A DNA stretch of 9,644 nt, from contig JAESUK010000103.1 in NCBI GenBank assembly GCA_016763095.1, positions 1 to 9,644 of the forward strand, read 5' to 3'. Every line of letters begins with the position of its first letter. Positions within the stretch are counted from its first letter, which is position 1. Of the stretch, positions 1-6,593 are shown in pieces. The stretch is from Alphaproteobacteria bacterium. Its GTDB lineage: Bacteria; Pseudomonadota; Alphaproteobacteria; Micavibrionales; Micavibrionaceae. The notes under the pieces are model-generated. The model did no database searches. It was given only the letters and a program-made list of their open reading frames with translations, and was not told where the DNA came from. The position numbers and the translations under genes were made by a program.

Positions 1-91
1 CGTCACGTGGCATACGTGAATCTGCAACTACAATTGAGTAATGCGGTCTATTTTTACGTCCCCCGCGAGACTGTCTGATTGTTATAGCCAT
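1..91 (-). CDS. rpsP: 30S ribosomal protein S16 (5' part, cut by window edge)
   Basis: Reading minus from the ATG at 91 gives 30 codons beginning MAITIRQSRGGRKNRPHY and continuing into IVVADSRMPRD. This is the conserved S16 N-terminus (family pattern: basic RGG-K-RP-Y, then IVVADSR-PRDG). S16 is a small-subunit ribosomal protein that binds 16S rRNA early in assembly. An AAAGGAG Shine-Dalgarno sequence lies about 7 nt before the ATG. The gene lies 65 bp downstream of ffh in the same direction, the order usual in alphaproteobacteria, where rimM, trmD and rplS commonly follow. The rest of the gene lies outside the window. Confidence 0.93.
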   Translation of the reverse strand, partial: MAITIRQSRGGRKNRPHYSIVVADSRMPRD

Positions 92-156
92 AATTTTTCT
101 CCTTTATGTTTGTTTAATCAATGTTCTAGTTTTAATTCTCTTATCGTTTCTTTTTC

Positions 157-1731
157 TTACGGTTTTTTTTTTGTTCCTCCACGTACAGGCATTCCTGGTA
201 TCTCGGGCATGCCTCCACCACCTAATCCAGGAAGTCCGCCACCCATGGCAGGAAGCCCTCCTGATGCAGGCATGTTGTCAAATGGGTTAGCACCCAATCC
301 ACCACCTGATTTCTCTTGCTCAAGCATTGCCATAGCATCTTCTTCGCTTAAGCCGTCGAGTTGATCCATCATTGCGGCATCTTTTCCGCCCATGAAGGAT
401 TTCATTTGTTTCATCATGCCGCCCATGCCCATTTTCTTCATGCGCTTCATCATTTTTTCCATTTGGGCGTGTTGCTTAATAAGCTTGTTTAGCTCTTGAA
501 CAGTGCTTCCTGATCCTGTCGCTATACGTTTCTTTCTTGAGGCGTTCAAAAGAGAAGGGCGTGCGCGCTCTGCAGTTGTCATAGAGAGGATCATTGCCTC
601 TTGCTTCTTGAGAACCGTGCCGTCCAAGTTTGCACCATCTATTTGGTCTGCAAACTTACCAAGACCTGGGAGCATTTTCATTAAAGCTCCTGCGCCGCCC
701 ATTTTCGCCATTTGGCGGAACTGAGAGAGCATGTCATTAAAGTCAAACTTACCTTTTTTGAACTGTTCTGCCATTTTGGCAGCGTCTTCTTGGTCAACGG
801 TCTCAACTGCTTTTTCAACAAGAGAGACAACGTCACCCATGCCAAGGATACGACTTGCAATACGGTCAGGATAAAATGGCTCTATCTCTGTCCATTTTTC
901 ACCAACACCAATTAATTTCACAGGCTTGCCTGTGATTCCACGCATAGACATCGCGGCTCCGCCACGAGCGTCACCGTCGACACGTGTGAGCATAATTCCT
1001 GTGATGGAGAGTTTCTCGTCAAAGGCTTTCGCAACGTTCACAGCGTCTTGACCCGTCATTGCATCGGCAACGAGGAGTGTTTCAACTGGATTAGTTGCCT
1101 TTTTAACATCAGCAACTTCATTCATCAGCTCATCATCAATAGAGAGACGACCAGCAGTATCGAGCATGACAATGTCATAGCCTTCAAGTAAACCCGTTTT
1201 CATTGCGCGTTTTGCAATTTCTACAGGAGTTTGACCTTTAATGATTTCAAGCGTTGCAACGCCTGTTTGTTCACCAAGTTGTGCAAGCTGTTCTTGCGCG
1301 GCGGGGCGATGAACATCCAAACCAGCCATTAAGACTTTTTTCTTGTGTTTGTCCGTTAGGAACTTTGCAATCTTTGCAGATGACGTTGTTTTACCTGACC
1401 CCTGTAAACCAACCATTAGTATGGCAGCCGGGGATTTAGCATTTAAGACTAGAAGTTCTGTTTCATCAGACCCTAGCATTTCAACCATTGCGTCATTAAC
1501 AATTTTAATGACTTGTTCCGCAGGGTTCACGCCTTTGACAATGTCTTGTCCGATAGCTTGTTCTTTAACTGTAGATATAAAGTCTTTTACAACAGGAAGG
1601 GCAACGTCTGCTTCAAGCAAGGCAACACGAATTTCACGCATTGCGTTGTTTACATCGTCTTCTTTCAGGCTTCCTTTACCGCGAAGCCCGTCAAAAATCC
1701 CACCAAGTCTGTCACTGAGTGACTGAAACAT
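157..1731 (-). CDS. ffh: Signal recognition particle GTPase Ffh (SRP54)
   Basis: Ffh binds 4.5S RNA and hydrophobic signal sequences on ribosomes and hands them to FtsY at the inner membrane. The 524 residues show an N-terminal four-helix domain (about 1-88) and a GTPase domain with P-loop GLQGSGKTT (108-116), DVHRPAA (139-145), DTAGR (191-195), LTRVDGDARGG (248-258) and GVGEKW (275-280). The methionine-rich M domain starts near 325 and carries the RNA-binding segment around RKKRIATGSG (399-408) and a Met/Lys run at 423-446. The last 50 residues are a Gly/Met/Pro-rich tail ending in lysines, which makes it longer than E. coli Ffh (453 aa), as is common in alphaproteobacteria. Arg in the TRVD position instead of Lys is normal for this class. 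The start follows a weak AGGGA sequence 8 nt upstream and gives the canonical MF-SLSDRLGGIF opening. No 4.5S RNA gene is visible in the window. Confidence 0.98.
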   Translation of the reverse strand: MFQSLSDRLGGIFDGLRGKGSLKEDDVNNAMREIRVALLEADVALPVVKDFISTVKEQAIGQDIVKGVNPAEQVIKIVNDAMVEMLGSDETELLVLNAKSPAAILMVGLQGSGKTTSSAKIAKFLTDKHKKKVLMAGLDVHRPAAQEQLAQLGEQTGVATLEIIKGQTPVEIAKRAMKTGLLEGYDIVMLDTAGRLSIDDELMNEVADVKKATNPVETLLVADAMTGQDAVNVAKAFDEKLSITGIMLTRVDGDARGGAAMSMRGITGKPVKLIGVGEKWTEIEPFYPDRIASRILGMGDVVSLVEKAVETVDQEDAAKMAEQFKKGKFDFNDMLSQFRQMAKMGGAGALMKMLPGLGKFADQIDGANLDGTVLKKQEAMILSMTTAERARPSLLNASRKKRIATGSGSTVQELNKLIKQHAQMEKMMKRMKKMGMGGMMKQMKSFMGGKDAAMMDQLDGLSEEDAMAMLEQEKSGGGLGANPFDNMPASGGLPAMGGGLPGLGGGGMPEIPGMPVRGGTKKKP

Positions 1732-1763
1732 ATAACATATCCCTGCTACGTAAAAATCTAACT

Positions 1764-1802
1764 AAAAAAGCCCCAGTGAGCGTAACTTCGCCGACTGAGG
1801 GG
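1764..1802 (-). terminator. Intrinsic terminator or attenuator before ffh
   Basis: On minus, CCCC (1802-1799) pairs with GGGG (1774-1771). Inside it AGT pairs with ACT and GCG with CGC around the loop AAGTTA, with a two-base bulge and one small mismatch. The stem is followed directly by C and six T (1769-1764). This is a textbook rho-independent terminator. It could end transcripts of the small membrane-protein gene (stop at 1901) or act as an attenuator in the ffh 5' leader, because it lies only about 32 nt before the ffh ATG. Confidence 0.7.
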
Positions 1803-1853
1803 TATCCTTGTTTCTCACAATGGACACGGTTTTAATACCGATGTCATGAAAAC
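1764..1853 (-). ncRNA. Candidate structured leader or small RNA upstream of ffh
   Basis: Between a promoter-like sequence and the terminator, the minus strand can fold into three adjacent hairpins. Hairpin 1 (1845-1823) pairs GACATCGGT with ACCGTGTC, eight base pairs with one bulged U and loop AUUAAA. Hairpin 2 (1823-1806) pairs CCATTGT with ACAAGG, six base pairs with one bulged A and loop GAGAA; it shares one base with hairpin 1. Hairpin 3 is the terminator. A transcript of about 85-90 nt is predicted. I do not recognise a known class, and it lacks the conserved 4.5S RNA apical motif. Transcription and function are inferred. Confidence 0.35.
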
Positions 1854-1859
1854 AGGGTG

Positions 1860-1889
1860 TTTCTACACTATTATTTGGGGAAAGGTCAA
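1860..1889 (-). promoter_or_regulatory. Promoter-like sequence driving the ffh leader
   Basis: On minus there is TTGACC (1889-1884), an 18-nt spacer and TAGAAA (1865-1860). The -35 fits sigma-70 well and the -10 moderately. The start would fall near 1853, giving a leader of about 120 nt to the ffh ATG that includes the terminator hairpin. It starts 12 bp beyond the stop codon of the small upstream gene, so ffh probably has its own transcription start. Confidence 0.45.
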
Positions 1890-1900
1890 GTGTTTAGTTG

Positions 1901-2095
1901 TTAGAGACAAATCTGGTGATTGTCTTTTGAATAGCAGACGTCGAAGAGTCCTGATGTGATGTTTGAAGCACTAGATGTGCCCATGAGACTCATAAAAAAC
2001 ATGGTCACGATGATAACAAGTAAAGTAAGGAGCATAATTCCCCCTAGAATCGCATCTTTTCTGCGAACTTGCTTTTTACTGTATCGGTATGCCAT
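1901..2095 (-). CDS. Small single-helix membrane protein, unknown function
   Basis: 64 residues starting MAYRYSKKQVRRKDAI. A basic N-terminus (K8, K9, R12, R13, K14) precedes one hydrophobic helix at about residues 16-38 (ILGGIMLL... to MSLMG), then a short polar tail with two cysteines ending DNHQICL. The positive-inside rule predicts a cytoplasmic N-terminus and a periplasmic tail. The open frame extends upstream to an ATG at 2206, but I chose 2095 because a near-consensus promoter (2132-2161) places the transcription start near 2125, inside that extension. Only a weak purine stretch precedes the ATG. I do not recognise the family. It lies upstream of ffh in the same direction but is separated from it by a promoter and a terminator, so it is probably transcribed alone. 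Confidence 0.6.
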   Translation of the reverse strand: MAYRYSKKQVRRKDAILGGIMLLTLLVIIVTMFFMSLMGTSSASNITSGLFDVCYSKDNHQICL

Positions 2096-2131
2096 CGTGC
2101 ATCTTTCTGTATGAAGTATCCTGCACAAATC

Positions 2132-2161
2132 ATTATACAACAAGACGCTGTAAATGTGCAA
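2132..2161 (-). promoter_or_regulatory. Near-consensus sigma-70 promoter of the small membrane-protein gene
   Basis: On minus, TTGCAC (2161-2156) and a perfect TATAAT (2137-2132) are separated by 18 nt. The predicted start near 2125 gives a 5' UTR of about 30 nt to the ATG at 2095. Within this UTR, GTGCA near its start can pair with TGCAC just before the ATG. This is the best-matching promoter seen in the window and supports the downstream gene being real. Confidence 0.65.
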
Positions 2162-2340
2162 AATGTAACGATTATTAATTGTCTCAAACTTTAAAGACTC
2201 TGACAATAGATCAATAATAAAAAAAATATTAAAGCTTCTTTAGCTCTCTATTACTATTGTGAAGATAGGGTTTTAAAGAAATCACCCAAGGGCAAGTCAA
2301 AATGACGATCTTAATGATGATATTGTTCAAGAGCTTCGCG
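2162..2340. other. Divergent intergenic stretch, AT-rich
   Basis: This stretch is part of the 296-bp gene-free region between the small membrane-protein gene (minus) and mtaB (plus). It is AT-rich, with runs of A and short ORFs only. I see no RNA gene, terminator or convincing coding sequence. The flanking sites (promoter at 2132-2161, palindrome at 2341-2354, promoter at 2355-2384) hold the recognisable signals. Confidence 0.6.
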
Positions 2341-2354
2341 GGATAAGCTTATCC
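2341..2354. promoter_or_regulatory. Perfect 14-bp palindrome, candidate operator
   Basis: GGATAAGCTTATCC reads identically on both strands. It ends one base before the proposed mtaB -35 hexamer, a position typical of a dimeric regulator's binding site. As RNA it could only form a 5-bp stem with a 4-nt loop, so a DNA site is more likely than a terminator. The regulator is unknown. Confidence 0.35.
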
Positions 2355-2384
2355 TTGCTTTTGAACGGTTATAAATGATATACC
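2355..2384 (+). promoter_or_regulatory. Promoter for mtaB, probably leaderless
   Basis: TTGCTT (2355-2360), an 18-nt spacer and TATACC (2379-2384). Seven bases separate the -10 from the mtaB ATG at 2392, so transcription would begin at or next to the start codon. No Shine-Dalgarno sequence exists upstream of that ATG, which agrees with a leaderless message. Confidence 0.45.
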
Positions 2385-2391
2385 CGCCTTA

Positions 2392-3642
2392 ATGACAAAG
2401 AATAATGCACCAGAACTGATTACATTTGGATGTCGCCTCAATACGTATGAGAGCGAGGTTATGCGTTCGCATGCAACAAATGCGGGGCTTAATGATGCGA
2501 TTATTATTAATACATGTGCTGTGACCAAGGAAGCTGAACGCCAAGCGCGTCAATCTATTCGTAAGCTTCACCGTGAGCAACCAGATAAGAAGATCATTGT
2601 GACGGGGTGTTCTGCACAAATTAATCCAGATATGTATGCGGATATGGAAGAAGTGTCTCGTGTTATTGGAAATGATATAAAGCTTGATGCGTCTACATGG
2701 AAAAATATGGATGGGGCGCGGGTTCTTGTAAACGACATTATGAGCGTCATGGAAACAGCATCACACCTTATTGAGGGGTTTGAAGGGCGTACGCGTGCTT
2801 TTGTGCAGGTTCAAAATGGCTGTGACCATAGATGTACATTCTGTATTATCCCTTATGGGCGGGGAAATTCTCGTTCTGTCCCAATTGGTGAGATCGTTAA
2901 ACAGGTGCGTGTGTTGGTAGAGCAGGGATATAATGAGATTGTGTTTACGGGCGTTGATGTGACGTCATATGGCCCAGATTTACCTGGTAACCCAACATTT
3001 GGGCAAATGATCCGCCGTGTTCTTGCTCTTGTCCCTGAGTTAGCGCGGTTACGCCTGTCTTCTCTTGACCCCGTTGAAATTGATGATGATCTTTGGCATT
3101 TGATCGCCGAAGAACCTCGCTTGATGCCTCATTTGCATATGAGCCTGCAAGCAGGAGATGATATGGTTCTGAAGCGTATGAAGCGCCGTCATTTGCGCCA
3201 AGATGCAATAGATATGGCCAAGCGTGCCCGTGATTTACGACCGGATATAGCTTTTGGTGCAGATATCATTGCTGGTTTTCCAACGGAGACAGATGCAATG
3301 TTTGAAAATACGCTAAGTATTATTGAAGAGTGTGATTTGATTTACTGTCATATATTCCCTTATTCGGAGCGAGATGGAACGCCTGCGGCGAAGATGCCCC
3401 AAGTGCCCCATCAGTTGAGGAAAGAGCGTGCGGCAAAATTGCGCGAGGCTGGAGATAAACAGCTCCATAAATTTCTAATAAATCAGTTGAATAAAGAACA
3501 TAAAGTTATTGTAGAAAAAAACAATTTTGGTCGTACTGAAAATTTTTCTCCTATTCGCCTTGTGGGTGATAACGCGCAAGGATCAATTGTTCTTACCACG
3601 GCACTCTCTGTCGATAAAAATGTTCTTATCACGGCGATTTAA
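2392..3642 (+). CDS. mtaB: tRNA N6-threonylcarbamoyladenosine(37) methylthiotransferase MtaB
   Basis: MtaB is a radical-SAM enzyme that adds a methylthio group to t6A37 of tRNAs reading ANN codons, giving ms2t6A. The 416 residues show the N-terminal UPF0004 domain with its cluster cysteines C14 (TFGCRLNTYES), C42 (NTCAVT) and C73 (VTGCSAQ). The radical-SAM motif is at C144, C148 and C151 (NGCDHRCTFCIIPYGRGNSRS), followed by SLQAGDD (251-257) and GADIIAGFPTET (289-300). A short TRAM-like tail follows from about 365. The CRLNTYESEVMR opening points to MtaB rather than MiaB or RimO. There is no in-frame alternative start back to the stop at 2362. It leads a plus-strand run with ftsY, a common alphaproteobacterial neighbour; dapF, which often precedes it, is absent here. 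Confidence 0.95.
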   Translation: MTKNNAPELITFGCRLNTYESEVMRSHATNAGLNDAIIINTCAVTKEAERQARQSIRKLHREQPDKKIIVTGCSAQINPDMYADMEEVSRVIGNDIKLDASTWKNMDGARVLVNDIMSVMETASHLIEGFEGRTRAFVQVQNGCDHRCTFCIIPYGRGNSRSVPIGEIVKQVRVLVEQGYNEIVFTGVDVTSYGPDLPGNPTFGQMIRRVLALVPELARLRLSSLDPVEIDDDLWHLIAEEPRLMPHLHMSLQAGDDMVLKRMKRRHLRQDAIDMAKRARDLRPDIAFGADIIAGFPTETDAMFENTLSIIEECDLIYCHIFPYSERDGTPAAKMPQVPHQLRKERAAKLREAGDKQLHKFLINQLNKEHKVIVEKNNFGRTENFSPIRLVGDNAQGSIVLTTALSVDKNVLITAI

Positions 3643-3712
3643 TCCTATTTTTTTGAAGTGTTCTTTTTTGTTTTTACGTGTCTGGTGTAACGCTACATAG
3701 TACGGATTGTGA

Positions 3713-3740
3713 TTGAACTTTGCGTTTAAAAGCGTATGGT
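3713..3740 (+). promoter_or_regulatory. Candidate promoter for ftsY
   Basis: TTGAAC (3713-3718), a 16-nt spacer and TATGGT (3735-3740), 8 bp before the ftsY ATG at 3749. If used, the transcript would be leaderless or nearly so. The same TTG is the only upstream alternative start codon I considered for ftsY, so its role as -35 element and as start codon are competing readings. Confidence 0.35.
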
Positions 3741-3748
3741 CTCTTATT

Positions 3749-4939
3749 ATGATATTTTGGCGTAAAAAGAAGAATGCGGCGGAGCAAGATGCTCAAGAAG
3801 CCGAAGATAAAGTCGTTCACCCAGATGGCGAGCCTGCGCTTGAGCCTCCTGTTGAATATGATTCCGATATAAGTGAAGAGCTGAAGCACGAGCTTGAGCC
3901 AACAGCAACAGAAATTCTTGATGATATGATTGAGGAATCGCCTGTTCCTGATCCTGTTGAGGAGGCTTTTCAAGAAGATGAGCTCGACCCGAATGAGGGG
4001 GGCTGGTTATCTCGTTTGTCACAAGGTTTGTCTAAGTCTTCCTCTAAGCTTACAAAAGGGCTTGGGGATGTTCTTACGAAGAAAAAACTTGATGCAGATG
4101 CTGTTGAGGCGTTGGAAGAGGCGTTGATTGAAGCTGATTTAGGTCCTCAAACGGCGATGTCATTGGCGGCGGAAATTGCAAAGGATCGTTTTGGCAAAGA
4201 AGTTGATGAGCGTGAAATTAAACAAGCTCTCGCAGATAAGATCTCCCTTATTCTACAACCTGTTGCGGAAGCGCTTAATGTTGATGCTGTTGCCTCTGGT
4301 CCTCGCGTGATCTTGGTGTGTGGTGTGAACGGTGTTGGAAAGACAACAACAATCGGTAAACTTGCGTATCAAATGCATTACCAACAAGGCAAAAAGGTTG
4401 TGATGGCTGCTGGGGATACATTTAGAGCGGCGGCGCTTGAACAACTTCAGATATGGGCTGATCGTGTTGGGTGTCCTTTGGTTAAGAAGGAGCTGGGTTC
4501 TGATGCTGCGGCTGTTGCCTACGAAGCGTATGCGAAAGCAAAAGAAGATGGCGCAGATATCTTATTAATTGATACGGCAGGGCGTCTCCACAATAAAACA
4601 AATCTTATGGATGAGCTTGAGAAGATTATCCGTGTGTTGAAAAAGCATGATGAATCTATTCCTCACTCAACGTTGCTGGTCTTGGATTCTACAACAGGTC
4701 AGAATGCGCATTCACAGCTTGAAAAATTTAAAGAGATTGCCAATATTACGGGGCTTATTGTGACGAAGCTTGATGGATCTGCTAAAGGCGGGGTCGTTGT
4801 TTCGTTGGCAGATCAATTTAAGATTCCTATTCATGCCGTTGGTGTGGGGGAAAATATAGAAGATTTACAGCCGTTCCACCCTGATGAATTTGCAAGTTCT
4901 CTTGTTGGTTTAGACGCGTTAGAATCAAAAGCTGCATAA
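3749..4939 (+). CDS. ftsY: Signal recognition particle receptor FtsY
   Basis: FtsY is the membrane-associated GTPase that docks the Ffh-ribosome complex at the translocon. From the ATG at 3749 it has 396 residues. A basic start (MIFWRKKK) is followed by an acidic A domain (about 10-82, rich in Glu/Asp/Pro), an N domain (about 85-175) and a G domain. The G domain has P-loop GVNGVGKTT (192-200), DTFRAAALEQL (223-233), DTAGRLHNKTNLM (275-287), TKLDGSAKGG (339-348) and GVGE near 365-368. The tail LQPFHPDEFASSLVG is canonical. The frame also opens upstream at TTG 3713, adding 12 partly hydrophobic residues; I prefer the ATG because it matches usual FtsY starts. No Shine-Dalgarno sequence is visible. 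It begins 106 bp after mtaB, and no terminator is seen after its stop. Confidence 0.96.
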   Translation: MIFWRKKKNAAEQDAQEAEDKVVHPDGEPALEPPVEYDSDISEELKHELEPTATEILDDMIEESPVPDPVEEAFQEDELDPNEGGWLSRLSQGLSKSSSKLTKGLGDVLTKKKLDADAVEALEEALIEADLGPQTAMSLAAEIAKDRFGKEVDEREIKQALADKISLILQPVAEALNVDAVASGPRVILVCGVNGVGKTTTIGKLAYQMHYQQGKKVVMAAGDTFRAAALEQLQIWADRVGCPLVKKELGSDAAAVAYEAYAKAKEDGADILLIDTAGRLHNKTNLMDELEKIIRVLKKHDESIPHSTLLVLDSTTGQNAHSQLEKFKEIANITGLIVTKLDGSAKGGVVVSLADQFKIPIHAVGVGENIEDLQPFHPDEFASSLVGLDALESKAA

Positions 4940-4989
4940 TTTTTTGCTTTCTTTACCTTTTTTAATCTAATTCGCGGTATTATATTGAA

Positions 4990-6465
4990 ATGACATCAAA
5001 ATCTTTTAAAAAATATAAGGACACACAGAAGGCATGTGAGGCGATAGACGCGTTATATGCTCAGAGTGTGGATCATTTATGTAAGCAGTTTTCTCTTTTT
5101 TCAGAAGGAAAGATTCCAAAGAAGAAAGTACGAGCTTTTTATCCGCGCATTCGTATTTCCACAAAGTCGGCGACACGGAAAGATATCCGCCGTTCTTATG
5201 GGTTCGTTCCAAAGCCAGGAACATATGAAGTGACGTTGACGCGCCCTGATATATTTAAAACTTACTATCATGAGCAAATTCGCTTACTTCTCAAAAACCA
5301 TGATGTGCCCGTTGAGATTGGTTTAAGTGATATCCCTATTCCCATTCATTTTGCGTTGGGTGAAGAGTTTCACTTAGAAAATGATTTAAGTGTTGAGCAA
5401 ATTGCCGCACTCCCAGAATTATTTGATCAACCAGATTTAAGTATTATGGATGATGAGGTGTCAAACGGAACGTATACTCTGAAAGAGGGAGCACCCGAAC
5501 CTCTTGCTTTGTTTTCTGCGCCAAGGGTTGATGTGAGCTTAATGCGTTTGCGCCATTACACGGCTACTAATTCGGCTCATTTCCAAAATTATGTGATTTT
5601 TACCAATTACCAATTCTATATAGATGAGTTCGTGAAGCTTGGTGAAAATTTAATGTCAAAAAAGGGTGATGCAGATGGCTACAGCGCGTTTGTAGAACCT
5701 GGAAATAAAATTACCTATGACAAAAATAGCAAAAATTCCCCTCGAGATGAGGAGGGTTTTTTATTGGCGCGCTTACCACAAATGCCAGCGTACCATTTAA
5801 AACGCCCTGATGGTTCAGGGATTACCATGGTGAATATTGGCGTTGGACCCTCTAATGCGAAGACAATCACAGATCATATTGCAGTGCTTCGCCCACATGC
5901 TTGGCTGATGCTCGGGCATTGTGCAGGGTTAAGGAATTCTCAAAATATGGGGGATTATGTGCTCGCGCATGGATATATTCGTGAAGATAATGTCCTGTAT
6001 AAAGATTTACATCCAAGTATTCCTATTCCCCCACTGGCTGAGATTCAGTTGGCGTTGGAACAATCTGTGAGTGAAGTTACAGGGTTACAGGGCTATGAGC
6101 TGAAAAATATTATGCGAACAGGAACGGTTGCAACCGTTGATGATCGTAACTGGGAGTTTAGACCCTTGGTGCGTCAAAATAGACGACTTAGCCAAAGTCG
6201 CGCGATTGCGTTGGATATGGAATCAGGAACGATTGCGGCGAATGGTTTTCGATTTAGAGTACCGTATGGAACGTTGCTATGTGTTTCTGATAAACCATTA
6301 CATGGGCAGTTAAAGTTACCCGGTATGGCGGATACATTCTATCGTCAACGTGTGGATCAGCATTTGCAGGTTGGTTTGAGAACGATGGCATTGCTACGTG
6401 AAATTGGACCTGTGAAGCTCCATAGTCGTAAGCTACGATCCTTTAATGAAGTTGCCTTTCAATAG
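4990..6465 (+). CDS. amn: AMP nucleosidase
   Basis: Amn hydrolyses AMP to adenine and ribose 5-phosphate, regulating the adenylate pool and feeding purine salvage in the cytoplasm. The 491 residues match the E. coli-type enzyme (484 aa) along the whole length: N-terminal Amn-specific domain with DALYAQSV (20-27), TRPDIFKTYYHEQ (84-96) and LRHYTATNSAHFQNYVIFTNY (187-207). The phosphorylase-like catalytic domain has VNIGVGPSNAKT (281-292), LMLGHCAGLR (306-315), RTGTVATVDDRNWE (376-389), the nucleoside-binding ALDMES (407-412) and LCVSDKPLHG with the likely catalytic Asp434. The C-terminus LHSRKLRSFNE is also canonical. There is no Shine-Dalgarno sequence; TATTAT (4978-4983) lies 6 bp before the ATG, without a clear -35. 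It begins 50 bp after ftsY. The stop codon lies inside a long inverted repeat. Confidence 0.97.
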   Translation: MTSKSFKKYKDTQKACEAIDALYAQSVDHLCKQFSLFSEGKIPKKKVRAFYPRIRISTKSATRKDIRRSYGFVPKPGTYEVTLTRPDIFKTYYHEQIRLLLKNHDVPVEIGLSDIPIPIHFALGEEFHLENDLSVEQIAALPELFDQPDLSIMDDEVSNGTYTLKEGAPEPLALFSAPRVDVSLMRLRHYTATNSAHFQNYVIFTNYQFYIDEFVKLGENLMSKKGDADGYSAFVEPGNKITYDKNSKNSPRDEEGFLLARLPQMPAYHLKRPDGSGITMVNIGVGPSNAKTITDHIAVLRPHAWLMLGHCAGLRNSQNMGDYVLAHGYIREDNVLYKDLHPSIPIPPLAEIQLALEQSVSEVTGLQGYELKNIMRTGTVATVDDRNWEFRPLVRQNRRLSQSRAIALDMESGTIAANGFRFRVPYGTLLCVSDKPLHGQLKLPGMADTFYRQRVDQHLQVGLRTMALLREIGPVKLHSRKLRSFNEVAFQ

Positions 6466-6566
6466 TTTTTTAGCTTTCTTCCTACATTGTCGTTACACTT
6501 CAGATTGTGTATGAAAATACACAACGCTTCTTGTTCCTAATGTAGAAAGAAAGCTATTTGACTATT
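6461..6566. repeat. Long interrupted inverted repeat with inner GAAA hairpin
   Basis: The arms at 6461-6488 and 6539-6566 are each 28 nt and complementary at 23 positions. The core is TAGCTTTCTT (6471-6480) against AAGAAAGCTA (6546-6555), plus CTACATT against AATGTAG, with outer AATAGT against ACTATT. Inside is a perfect 8-bp hairpin, TTGTGTAT (6505-6512) and ATACACAA (6517-6524), with a GAAA loop. A competing pairing joins TACAC (6494-6498) and GTGTA (6507-6511). The left arm overlaps the amn stop codon. It lies between convergent genes, so a bidirectional terminator or transcript-protecting structure is plausible, although neither side has a strong U-tract. A MITE-like insertion is the alternative; I see no target duplication. 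Confidence 0.7.
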
Positions 6567-6593
6567 TAATGCTGTAAATTATTTATTGTGGTA

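Noticed and set aside
41..364. Plus-strand ORF of 107 codons rich in Pro and Ser
   Set aside because: It lies opposite the Gly/Met/Pro-rich ffh tail and the rpsP start, and its composition is the complement of that tail.
1764..1853. The leader RNA as the 4.5S SRP RNA gene (ffs)
   Set aside because: The conserved apical loop sequence of SRP RNA is absent and the fold is three short hairpins, not one long one.
2096..2206. N-terminal 37-residue extension of the small membrane protein (ATG at 2206)
   Set aside because: A near-consensus promoter lies within it, so its transcript would start after that ATG; the residues look like translated noncoding DNA.
2302..2346. Plus ORF of 14 codons (MTILMMILFKSFAG) before mtaB, with AAGGG upstream, as a leader peptide
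   Set aside because: No promoter is visible for it, it ends in the palindrome, and it shows no codon pattern typical of an attenuator peptide.
2945..3208. Minus-strand ORF inside mtaB
   Set aside because: It is fully antisense to the conserved radical-SAM coding region and has no recognisable domain or ribosome binding site.
3643..3712. Terminator between mtaB and ftsY because of T-rich runs
   Set aside because: There are T-tracts, but no stem of more than 4 bp precedes them.
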